Part shown: positions 49,593 through 58,278 of the stretch, one piece after another | How the letters are laid out: every line of letters starts with the position of its first letter | How positions within the stretch are numbered: the first letter of the stretch is position 1 | From: Durusdinium trenchii | Taxonomy: Eukaryota > Sar > Dinophyceae > Suessiales > Symbiodiniaceae | Length of the DNA: 64,000 nt | Direction: 5' to 3' | Assembly (NCBI GenBank): GCA_963970005.1 | Contig: CAXAMN010029027.1 | Location: 736,071 to 800,070 of the forward strand | Made by a program: the position numbers and the translations under genes | The notes under the pieces: generated by a model | The model's database searches: none | Seen by the model: the letters and a program-made list of their open reading frames with translations, nothing else | Told to the model about the DNA's origin: nothing

Positions 49593-49984
49593 GGGGACAT
49601 GAACAGCAAGTGGAACATGATGGATAGGGCATCCTTCTCAAACTTTGCCACACTGAGAGAGACCTTGATAGTCACCCCCGAGAGTTGTCAAGAAGCAGTC
49701 CATGACCGGATCCATTTCAGGGGGAGTGCTGAGCCTGGATGAGTCGTCGAGCTCCATGTGTGGCAGACTACTTTCATTTACTGTTTGAGCCAAAAGCTTC
49801 TGACTCTGCTCATTGACTGTTCCTAGGGCGGGGAATGTTTTCTAAGACAGATGCAGAGGCACCCACCTTGAACCTCACATGGACTGGCCCGATGTTAGGA
49901 GAACCAGTTGTATAGCTCTTCGTCAAAGACGTCCGAATCGATCCTTCCGCGGGGAGCAGCTCCACCCACAGGGGTTTTCAAAAT

Positions 49985-50487
49985 TTGTCACACATAAAGA
50001 AAGCATTGTGCTCTACCTTCACCCACTGTTCAACATCTTCCCAATCCAGGGGATTAAATCGTTTCAGTTGCTCACACCCGCAGAAAGCACGGTTGCCTGT
50101 GTCACTAAGCTCTGTCGGAATAACCACTTCTTGGAGCACAACACAATTAAGAAAAACTTCTTTGCCAATTTGCGTGAGTCGTGGTGAAAGCTACATGCAA
50201 TTTCAGGCTACACAGTGAGCAAAGGTGGAACAGAGTAGGGCTGTGATTTCTGTGCACATAAGGTTGACCTCCACAAGTCCTTTGCAGTTTTCACAGACCC
50301 GCGGCCCCATATTGTGAAAGTCCGCTTGGTACCTTTGGGCTCCCTCTTTTCCATCACAAAGGACCAACAAGCAGTGGTAAGCCACGACCTGAGTCCAATG
50401 TGGCCTGCAGAGGTTCCCACATGAGGAATTTCGGTGCTTGACCTTTTTGTCCTCCCCTTTCGGAGTGTGGAGAGCCTGACTGTACAT
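49985..50487 (-). pseudogene. LRR gene remnant
   Basis: Minus-strand words VCENCKGLVEVNL, then LLCSTFAHC, then (49985-50200, other frame) further AFCGCEQL-like LRR words with stops between. A fifth, strongly decayed member of the cluster. Confidence 0.45.
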
Positions 50488-51335
50488 TCAGCCGAGGTAG
50501 CTAGAACCTCCACCGCTGGGTTACCCAGTTGGCGATTCCACCCCACCCATAACCTCCAAACCCGAAGGAAAGGAAAGAAACAGGTGGAGGTCCAGGTTAC
50601 CCTGACACTGACCACTGGAAAACTGGCATTCGTCACGGAGGAACCGATGATCCGTGTGGGAGCTTGGCCACCCTCACACGAACTTTGACCGTTTGCCAGG
50701 ACACAAGAAAGACCAGAAGTGCGACCCAACAAGGCAAGAGCACTGCTAGAGGAAGCATTCTGCGGGTCGGGTCTGGAGTTGGCAGAGAAGAGGCAGAAAC
50801 TAACACAGCATGCACTGCCCTACGACCAGCGTGCAAGCGACAAGTCTGCCTTCGCGCCGACAGTCCCAGAGCAACTCTTCTTTTGATTGTTGCTTAAACA
50901 GAGCCTGGTGGAGTGGCTGATGGAGAGTCCATCGCACGCTCCTGCTCAAAGCTTCCATTGGGCTACGAGCCCTCACTACCTGGTACATGCCACATGAGAC
51001 ACCAGGTGTTTTTCACATGCTCCTTCGGCATAGTCGAGGCTTTGGCCTCAGTGATCTGGAAGAACAGCCATTGCTGTGGGCCACAGGCCACTGGAGAGTG
51101 ACTGGTTTCGCCGGGAGGAGAAGGTCAAAGCCACCTCTTCTTTCGCCCGTCATCCGTGCCCCTTTGGCTCAAGCATCTCGGCTCAAACTCGCGGCAAAAG
51201 CCGTTGAGCAAGGAGGTTCAAGACGACTTCTTAAAGAGAAGAAGTTTTCTCCGGGCCGGCGCGCGTATTTAGGTTCTTCTTAGTCTGTGCTTAAGGGTTT
51301 TTGCTTGAGCATACTCATTTTGTTTGCAATTGTGT
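50488..51335. other. Spacer before the LINE
   Basis: A minus-strand frame at 50836-50633 has a membrane-like helix (LPLAVLLPCWVALLVFLVSW) followed by basic residues; it might be an N-terminal exon of a lost LRR gene. Otherwise nothing is recognised. The true 5' end of the LINE is not visible and may lie in this stretch. Confidence 0.4.
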
Positions 51336-51443
51336 GGTGTCCTTAGACACCGTACAATCTCAAGTGGGGTCCTTAGACTCCATTTGATTGCATTTTTGGC
51401 CGTCTTTCCTCGCAAGCACACTCGAAGGGTGTCCTTAGACACC
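51336..51443 (+). promoter_or_regulatory. Three CTTA-loop hairpins in the LINE leader
   Basis: GGTGTCCTTAGACACC at 51336-51351 and 51428-51443, and the variant GGGGTCCTTAGACTCC at 51366-51381, which keeps all six pairs through a G-T wobble. All have 6-bp stems and the loop CTTA, within 150 nt upstream of the ORF1 start. They may be leader RNA structures for protein binding or promoter elements. Confidence 0.5.
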
Positions 51444-51480
51444 ATTCGATCTTTGTTACAGGCTTTATTTGTCTCCAAGG

Positions 51481-54400
51481 ATGGTTTCTAAAGAAGTCTC
51501 TTGCACGATTTCTCAATTTATTTATGATGATATCCTCGATTCTTTTGAGGCAAAAGGGATTTTCTCACAGCTCAGCAGACTTTCTTTAGCTGCTTCACCT
51601 CGTATCTTTTTTCTTTGTCGTTTCCCTAGCATGATCAACACAGTCCGTTTTAGCCGAAATCTTTTCATAGTTGGAGAAGATGAGTACAATAATGTTTGTG
51701 CTGCCGCTTCTGGAAGTCATCCAATAGACATTGTCATTTATGGAATACAAAGTCGATTGCAAGATATCATTTTGCAACTCTACCACTCAGGCTCTCAACT
51801 ACGACATGTGCTTCTTTTTCATGAGTGCACTTTGAGTGCTACTTGTGTTGACCTAACGATTGGAGTCTGCACTTCGCTAAAAAGACATCGAGCTCACATA
51901 CAGCGAATTAGCAAATACAAAAGCTTTGAATTTGCACAAAATGAAGGCTCGCGCACCTTTACCAAAGCTACATATTTTGTTGCACTCAATGCCAATCGTA
52001 ATGTAAATAGCTTTGAAGTCTTCTCGCCAAGTCTGGAATATACAGAAACATGGCTGTGTTCCAGCAAGTCCTTCACGCCTCAGATCCAAGCTGCAATTAC
52101 TGCCGTGCCTGGAGTCTTTCGGTTTCGTGTTTACACGCATGACCCCCCTCTCCATACAGAGCTTGGAGCGACGGACCGATGCTGTGTCACCTTTGGCATT
52201 GCTGAATCAGAAGTTCAAACAGTGACTGATTCCCTGGTGTCGATCTATGCTTGTCTCAGTCAAGAAGTTGCCTCCTCCGCTCAGCAAGACCTCCAAAGAG
52301 TGATTCCACTCTTTTGGAATGTACGTCCTAGTGATGCCCCTGCTTTCTATTGCTTTCACGCTGTCACCTTTTTAGATATCAGATCTTGCACGCAAGAAGA
52401 AAGATGGCAACTTCAGAGCATTTTGATTGACATGAATATTCCATACTATATCCAAAAAAGACTGCTCTTGGTCATCTATGCTGAAGGAACTGAACTTGAA
52501 AACTTTAGGCTCAGAACCTTCCAAGAACAGATTAAGATTCCTTTTGGCAAAGAAGAAGGTAGCCTGCAATGTTCTTTCACCGCGGGAACCGATGAAAACC
52601 TTTGGACAGTTGATTTTGGTACGACAGGAAGTGACACTCATGAAGCCTTTCAGATTGAGGATGATGGATCTCTTATGATGAAGGATGGGATCGTCGATGT
52701 CGATTTTAGTAAGAAGCTACAAAAAGTCCTGGGAGCTATACAGATCCGACCTGCTGTAGTGCATGTCCAAGACAAAGGCCAGCAGAAAGTTGTTGCCTTT
52801 TATGCATCACCTACATTGTTCCCACGAATACCTAGCACTTTCATTGACCACAAGGCTAATAAAAGAATTGTCCACTACAAGCAACCTGATGTCCATACCA
52901 CTGAAAGGACCTCCAACATTTATGTTGAAGAAACCAAAACTGATCACCACGTTGGTGCACACAATAAAGGACTGTGTCAAGGTGCTCGACTTAGTGGTTT
53001 CTTCCCTCTGCCAGGTAACAGCATGTCACGTAGAAGATTTGGACAGTTACAAGTTTTTAGCTTTGAAATTGGCAAGAGAGATGTAGCTGTTGATCTCCTT
53101 GATGAGATTGTTCCCATTTGCTTTGTTGAAGCTGAACTCTCTATCAAGGAGGCCTCTTACCTTCTTGATATTCTAATGAAACAAAGGCATCTCCTTGACC
53201 ATCATACTATTTTTCTCGAATGCACTGCCACAAAGCCACCAATCCAGCTGCATAAAGAGGATGTTATCACTACCTTGCCGGAGCATGAAAGTATTATTCA
53301 CTGCCAAATTGAACCTGGTCAGAAGCTACAAGTACTTCAACCACGTTTTGAAAGAGGCAAGGTCTCACGGTGCCTCAATAATGCACTTGAGCTCAGTGTC
53401 TATGACCGCGCGAACCTTATTCTCTTCTTACCGGGTCAAATGGACATTCATGATGTCTTTGGGAAAGCACCTGTTGGCCGTGTCCTGTCAGTTTGGTACA
53501 ACAATCACTTGTCGCACCAAAAACATGATACGAAGCCTGCTGCAACAAAGCAGTCGGCAAATTTTACTGGCAACAGCCCCCAATGTAGCATAAATGCCCA
53601 AATAGATACCACTTTCACTGGCGAATGTAGTGACAACAAACAATCGCCTGCCCGTTCGATACCGTCTTCATCTGATCACAATCAAGATGCAGTCAGTCCT
53701 TTACAGACTGAAATTGATGCAACGGGGTCTATATCCAATGAAGAAGGAATGACTCCAGAACAGAATTCTGACTCTTTGTTCAAAGATGATGATGGACATC
53801 AAGCCGCAAATCGAGGAAGTCAGGTTAGTCCAGCATCTCCCTTGCGTCAAAAGTCTGGAACACCTGCATGTCAACTGGCAAGCGAAGCATACGTTCCCAA
53901 TATCCAATGTGACCCCTCTTCAGCAAACCAATCAATGCAAGTTGATGAAGGCTCTGCCTTGCGCTTTGCTCACAGTGAGGTAAAGCAAGATGGCGCCGAA
54001 TATCCAAAAGGAGTGCAACAATCCCAATCATACTCTACCGAGAGTCGCCAACCTAAAGAGCTCCCTGAAGAAAAGGTTATTGTTCCCTTTTCCTTCAAAG
54101 ACAGTACATCGGACAATGAAGCCTCACAGCTTTCGACAGACTCTTTCTGTGAACAGGTATATCAAGATTTACAACAACAATTAGAAGACGATCCAAAGAA
54201 AGAAACAGGCCATAGTGCTCTCTTGACTGAGTCAAAACACACTGTTGAAGTGATTACAGACAGAAAGCCATCCACAAAAAAAAGCACAAGTGACACGCGC
54301 CAACAGCCAGTCAAGAAACCTGCTACAAAATCTACCCCCAAACGAGGTGATGGCCTTAGTCATCGTCTTGTAAAACGGGGAATCAACGCACAACATGCCT

Positions 54401-57400
54401 CCGATTGTAATGCTAACCGAAACTCAATGAATGGAGTTCTCCAAAACAAACGTCGACAATCCTATACACAACAGATACAGCAGATGATCAGCCAGGATGT
54501 CTCCTTGCAAAACATGGATTTTCAGGATGAAGATATTCAACGAGCAGTCTCCTTGTATGAGAATCTCAATGCCACTGCTTGTTACTATACGGCTGCACTG
54601 CGTATTGTATCCAAGGCAAATTGGAACAAACAAGTAAACTTTGAAAATCACATTGGTCACAGAGCAATGGTTGCAGTAGCCAAAGGATGGACTTGTGCAT
54701 CCTATCTACCGAATGATGATTTTGATCACTACCACTTAGCATTGGCCATGTCGACTTTACCCAAAGATACTTATATGGACCTGCTGAGAACATATGAGTC
54801 CATTGTTGCGATCATTCCGCCTCCCTTTCATGACTTACTCGGATCTAGGGTCTCGTTTACCTGTCTGAGTTGTCATAGAATTGCTGAGCACAATGTTGCT
54901 ACATTCATTGTCACCGGTTTACCGACGGGACTTTTGCTACACATTGCCTTCTTTGAAGCTGCCTTTCCATGGTCAGAACATCTTTTGCCCATTGGATGTG
55001 ATAATGGAAGAAATGCCGGTCAAGAATGTCAAGAATGTGCCAATAACTTTAATTGGGCCACCATCTCTTGTTCGCCCTGCCGGCTGGTGTGGCTGCACTT
55101 TCAACGAGAGAGGCAGCCACTTGCAACTGACTACGAAAAGCTCCTTGACAAAGATACCTTCCAATCAAGTGGGCAGATTTGGCAATGTATTGCATTAGTC
55201 ATTCATCAGGGTCCAGACCCACTAAATGGTGAACAGCAACCCTGTGAGCACTTTTACGTGTTAGAGCATGAAAATGCCAATTCCACTACGCTGAAGTATG
55301 ATAATGCTACTGGACTGAGTCAACTAAGTGTCTCACAAATCAAAGCAGGTGATCGAATTTGCGGTATCCTGTATCGACATGCGACAATTTCGAGCACATG
55401 GTCCCACACGCGGCCTCCGAAGCGAATGTCGAATATAGGGCGTGGCAAAGACTCCAAACGTGCCAAGAACAAATTTGGGCAGCGAGAAGTGAGTGCACCC
55501 AAAAGAAAACAGGCTATCAAAAGGACCATTGATGCTGGAAATCGAACAGATACTATTGGCCTTGTTCCTATTAGTATGAACGAACTCCAAGCTACCTACA
55601 TTCCGGAGAAGCTATGCCCACCGCCACCCGGTGATGCAACTATTCCTCCGGAGCAACTTAAAGCAGTTGAAACATCCTTGTCGCAGTCTTCACAGGCGGA
55701 TCACCTTGCATCGCCTGCCTCTCCAATTGATCAACCCATGCAGAGTTGTGAATCCAATCCACCATACGCTGTTCTGAGTATGTTTGATGGTTGCGGGTCG
55801 TCATTAGACATCCTGATTGAGAAGTTTGGCTATCGCCCCAAAGTCTGTGTGCTGTGTGAAAGGGATGAAACGCTCAGATATTTGGTTGCAGAAAAGCACG
55901 GAATCTCCGTCAATGTGCAGTGGATACATAGCCTCAAAGGAGGTATCTTCCTCTATGCGAATGATGTTGACATTCTCTTTGATGATGGAGCAAGAATCTT
56001 AAGAGAGTTTGTCACTTTGAGTGACTGTTGTCATGTTTTTGTTATTGGAGGCAGTCCCTGCACTGACTTCACCTATGCGGGTCAGGAACATGGACGCTTA
56101 GGCATTTGTGGCCCCGATAGCGTCTTTTTCTTCACGATGCATCTCGCGCTATACCTACTTGGTACAGTCCTCCCTAAAACACACATTCGTTTTCTCATTG
56201 AGAATGCAGGTTCTATGCATTATGATCACTTTACCTTCATTAGAGCCTGCCTCGGCCTAGCACACATTACACGGGACAAGATGACGCGGTGTACTTCTAA
56301 AATATCACCAGCTAAAGGACTCCGTCTCTTTTTCCAAAACAATATTCTACACGACACGGTTGACTCTCAAGTCTTGTGCCAAGAAGACTTACAATGGCCG
56401 GCTGACTGGAAACCACTGTCCATCCATGACAAAGGGAAGTTCCGTGACGTTTTTATCAAACCCTTCATGCGACCCCTTGAAGTCCTCAGTGACACTGCAC
56501 TTCGTTACAGCTGGACCAGTTACCATCCTGCAGCGTTTCTGTGGAGAACATCGTACTGGCACACACATGAACGGTTTGCTGTAATAGCAAACATGTTCAC
56601 TGATAGTTCGGTTCCTGCCTTCCAATGGAGCGATTTTACCCCTGCGATTTATTATCCGGCATGGAGGCGCTTCTTGAGTTGTTTCTACAACAAAACCTCA
56701 TCTAATCCAGAGAAGGATGCTGTGCTTCGTGATGTCCTCCCCTTATTTCACAACAGCAGTATAAGAGTTCCCTTCCGTTTCTTAACCGACACCGAGGTTT
56801 TGCAAGTCTCAGGGCTTAGTCGCAACTTTGCCACTATTTCGCGTCTTAAACATGTCTTGCATTCGCGCACAATTCGCTCATTCGTTGGCAACTCTTTCCA
56901 TCCTAAGCTTATCAGCCTTGCTATTGGCACGCCTGATCATGTTCGAGCATGGATCCAAGGCAAAACTGAATGTTTCTTTGGTGTGGCTTCCCCGGATGAC
57001 GTTAGACAAGGTTATATCTCCTTTCGACAAACCATTGAAAACAACCTCAAGATTTCGGGCAGAAGCACCCAAATTACAATTGTGCCAGAACCTTACCGAC
57101 ACATCAACTATCGGAACTTAGTTATGTCACCAGTCAAGAAACCCCCAATTGCTCAACCTATAGTCACGCAAAAGCTGCCACACTATCTCACCAAAGAAGC
57201 TATTGACAACAGTAACAAGCAAAGACGAGAGAAACGTTTTGACATCCTAGGCAAAGAGCCTCTGATCAAGTTTCTTACTGATTTAAACCTCCTTGACTAT
57301 GCAGAGCAAGCAGCGGTGCCGCAGTGGATTTTCTTCAATGAAGAGATTGTACAAGCCTTATGCACTCTCTCTGCCGACAGTGATGCCCTGAAGGTTTATC

Positions 57401-58278
57401 AGCAAGAACTACTGCATCATTGTACCTATCACAGAATCGTTCTCTTTCTTCGTCAACTTCTTTTTACAATCAAAATCGCTGACACAGGTTTCATTGTTTG
57501 CTGGCTTGCCCATCAGCCGATCCATGTGAGATATCTTGGCCCCAGCCGAGCTGCAAACCTGTATTTATTGCGACTCCATGACACGCTTGAGATTCTGCTC
57601 TTCAAGCATGGTGGAGACCCTGTGCGTATTCAACAGCCTTTGCAATCGTCCCCCTGGTATCGCTCCATGTTTGGTTTCCAAACAAAACCCCAGGGAGTTG
57701 GAACAGAATGCATATGCGCCTTTGCAATCCAACAAGAACGCATATGTACAATCACCGAAAAACCATGGACGCATAGTTTCGTTGAGCCAGGATGTGCTTT
57801 GTGGCGACTCTCCCACCTTTTGCTAGCAGCAGAGAATAATGTATGCAAGGAACCCTTTGCAAACGTTTGTCACCTTGCGTTAGGGAACTTTCCTGTCGTT
57901 CTTATAGGGGGGTTACTTCAGGATTGGTGCCTTAGCATCTGTCCTGAAAGCGCACGGGCAGCCCACCCACAACTCCAAGAAGCTATCTGGCGAGCAGAGA
58001 AATTGCCCAACTACTGTCTGCTGCTCATCCATCAATTGGAAACCCCTGAAGCCAGCAATAGTGAAAGGCTGATCTCCCTGACGCCCACACCACACAACCA
58101 GCATCCAGTTCTCCCAGAAATCAGTGTAACAGAACATGCCGCTGCTTGCATCCCAATTGAGGCTTGTATTGATGATTGTCAGCTTATGACGCTCAAATCA
58201 GTTTGGTACGCCTGCACGCAAGGAGAGATTTCAGCAAAGATTTATCACAGTGCTAAGGCACTGCTACACGCTGAATGA
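51481..58278 (+). CDS. LINE ORF1: unknown N-terminus, USP-like domain, DNMT3-like C5 methyltransferase
   Basis: 2265 aa from ATG 51481 (MVSKEVSCTISQF). Residues 1-640: unrecognised, globular. ~680-1010: polar, low-complexity. ~1025-1310: a pattern resembling ubiquitin-specific proteases (peptidase C19): Cys-box-like NLNATACYYTAAL (Cys 1034), Cys pairs CLSC (~1128), CQEC (~1185) and CSPC (~1198, followed by LVWLHFQRE), and His-box-like CIALVIHQG... with CEHFYVLEH (His 1257). ~1430-1830: C5 methyltransferase with motif I LSMFDGCGSS (~1434), motif IV GGSPCTDFTYAG (Cys 1527), motif VI FLIENAGSM (~1573), KGLRLFFQNN, and the end motif FVGNSFHPKLISL (~1803). The GSPC and ENA style is closest to DNMT3. 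~1830-2265: unrecognised. Methyltransferases in retroelements have been reported from Symbiodinium; a protease-like domain in the same protein is unexpected. The stop overlaps the ORF2 start. Confidence 0.8.
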   Translation: MVSKEVSCTISQFIYDDILDSFEAKGIFSQLSRLSLAASPRIFFLCRFPSMINTVRFSRNLFIVGEDEYNNVCAAASGSHPIDIVIYGIQSRLQDIILQLYHSGSQLRHVLLFHECTLSATCVDLTIGVCTSLKRHRAHIQRISKYKSFEFAQNEGSRTFTKATYFVALNANRNVNSFEVFSPSLEYTETWLCSSKSFTPQIQAAITAVPGVFRFRVYTHDPPLHTELGATDRCCVTFGIAESEVQTVTDSLVSIYACLSQEVASSAQQDLQRVIPLFWNVRPSDAPAFYCFHAVTFLDIRSCTQEERWQLQSILIDMNIPYYIQKRLLLVIYAEGTELENFRLRTFQEQIKIPFGKEEGSLQCSFTAGTDENLWTVDFGTTGSDTHEAFQIEDDGSLMMKDGIVDVDFSKKLQKVLGAIQIRPAVVHVQDKGQQKVVAFYASPTLFPRIPSTFIDHKANKRIVHYKQPDVHTTERTSNIYVEETKTDHHVGAHNKGLCQGARLSGFFPLPGNSMSRRRFGQLQVFSFEIGKRDVAVDLLDEIVPICFVEAELSIKEASYLLDILMKQRHLLDHHTIFLECTATKPPIQLHKEDVITTLPEHESIIHCQIEPGQKLQVLQPRFERGKVSRCLNNALELSVYDRANLILFLPGQMDIHDVFGKAPVGRVLSVWYNNHLSHQKHDTKPAATKQSANFTGNSPQCSINAQIDTTFTGECSDNKQSPARSIPSSSDHNQDAVSPLQTEIDATGSISNEEGMTPEQNSDSLFKDDDGHQAANRGSQVSPASPLRQKSGTPACQLASEAYVPNIQCDPSSANQSMQVDEGSALRFAHSEVKQDGAEYPKGVQQSQSYSTESRQPKELPEEKVIVPFSFKDSTSDNEASQLSTDSFCEQVYQDLQQQLEDDPKKETGHSALLTESKHTVEVITDRKPSTKKSTSDTRQQPVKKPATKSTPKRGDGLSHRLVKRGINAQHASDCNANRNSMNGVLQNKRRQSYTQQIQQMISQDVSLQNMDFQDEDIQRAVSLYENLNATACYYTAALRIVSKANWNKQVNFENHIGHRAMVAVAKGWTCASYLPNDDFDHYHLALAMSTLPKDTYMDLLRTYESIVAIIPPPFHDLLGSRVSFTCLSCHRIAEHNVATFIVTGLPTGLLLHIAFFEAAFPWSEHLLPIGCDNGRNAGQECQECANNFNWATISCSPCRLVWLHFQRERQPLATDYEKLLDKDTFQSSGQIWQCIALVIHQGPDPLNGEQQPCEHFYVLEHENANSTTLKYDNATGLSQLSVSQIKAGDRICGILYRHATISSTWSHTRPPKRMSNIGRGKDSKRAKNKFGQREVSAPKRKQAIKRTIDAGNRTDTIGLVPISMNELQATYIPEKLCPPPPGDATIPPEQLKAVETSLSQSSQADHLASPASPIDQPMQSCESNPPYAVLSMFDGCGSSLDILIEKFGYRPKVCVLCERDETLRYLVAEKHGISVNVQWIHSLKGGIFLYANDVDILFDDGARILREFVTLSDCCHVFVIGGSPCTDFTYAGQEHGRLGICGPDSVFFFTMHLALYLLGTVLPKTHIRFLIENAGSMHYDHFTFIRACLGLAHITRDKMTRCTSKISPAKGLRLFFQNNILHDTVDSQVLCQEDLQWPADWKPLSIHDKGKFRDVFIKPFMRPLEVLSDTALRYSWTSYHPAAFLWRTSYWHTHERFAVIANMFTDSSVPAFQWSDFTPAIYYPAWRRFLSCFYNKTSSNPEKDAVLRDVLPLFHNSSIRVPFRFLTDTEVLQVSGLSRNFATISRLKHVLHSRTIRSFVGNSFHPKLISLAIGTPDHVRAWIQGKTECFFGVASPDDVRQGYISFRQTIENNLKISGRSTQITIVPEPYRHINYRNLVMSPVKKPPIAQPIVTQKLPHYLTKEAIDNSNKQRREKRFDILGKEPLIKFLTDLNLLDYAEQAAVPQWIFFNEEIVQALCTLSADSDALKVYQQELLHHCTYHRIVLFLRQLLFTIKIADTGFIVCWLAHQPIHVRYLGPSRAANLYLLRLHDTLEILLFKHGGDPVRIQQPLQSSPWYRSMFGFQTKPQGVGTECICAFAIQQERICTITEKPWTHSFVEPGCALWRLSHLLLAAENNVCKEPFANVCHLALGNFPVVLIGGLLQDWCLSICPESARAAHPQLQEAIWRAEKLPNYCLLLIHQLETPEASNSERLISLTPTPHNQHPVLPEISVTEHAAACIPIEACIDDCQLMTLKSVWYACTQGEISAKIYHSAKALLHAE

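Larger units (their letters stand above)
47805..49990. repeat. Segmental duplication, copy B
   Basis: Diverged counterpart of 43980-47110 in the same orientation, with more deletions and stops in the two LRR genes it contains. Confidence 0.75.
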
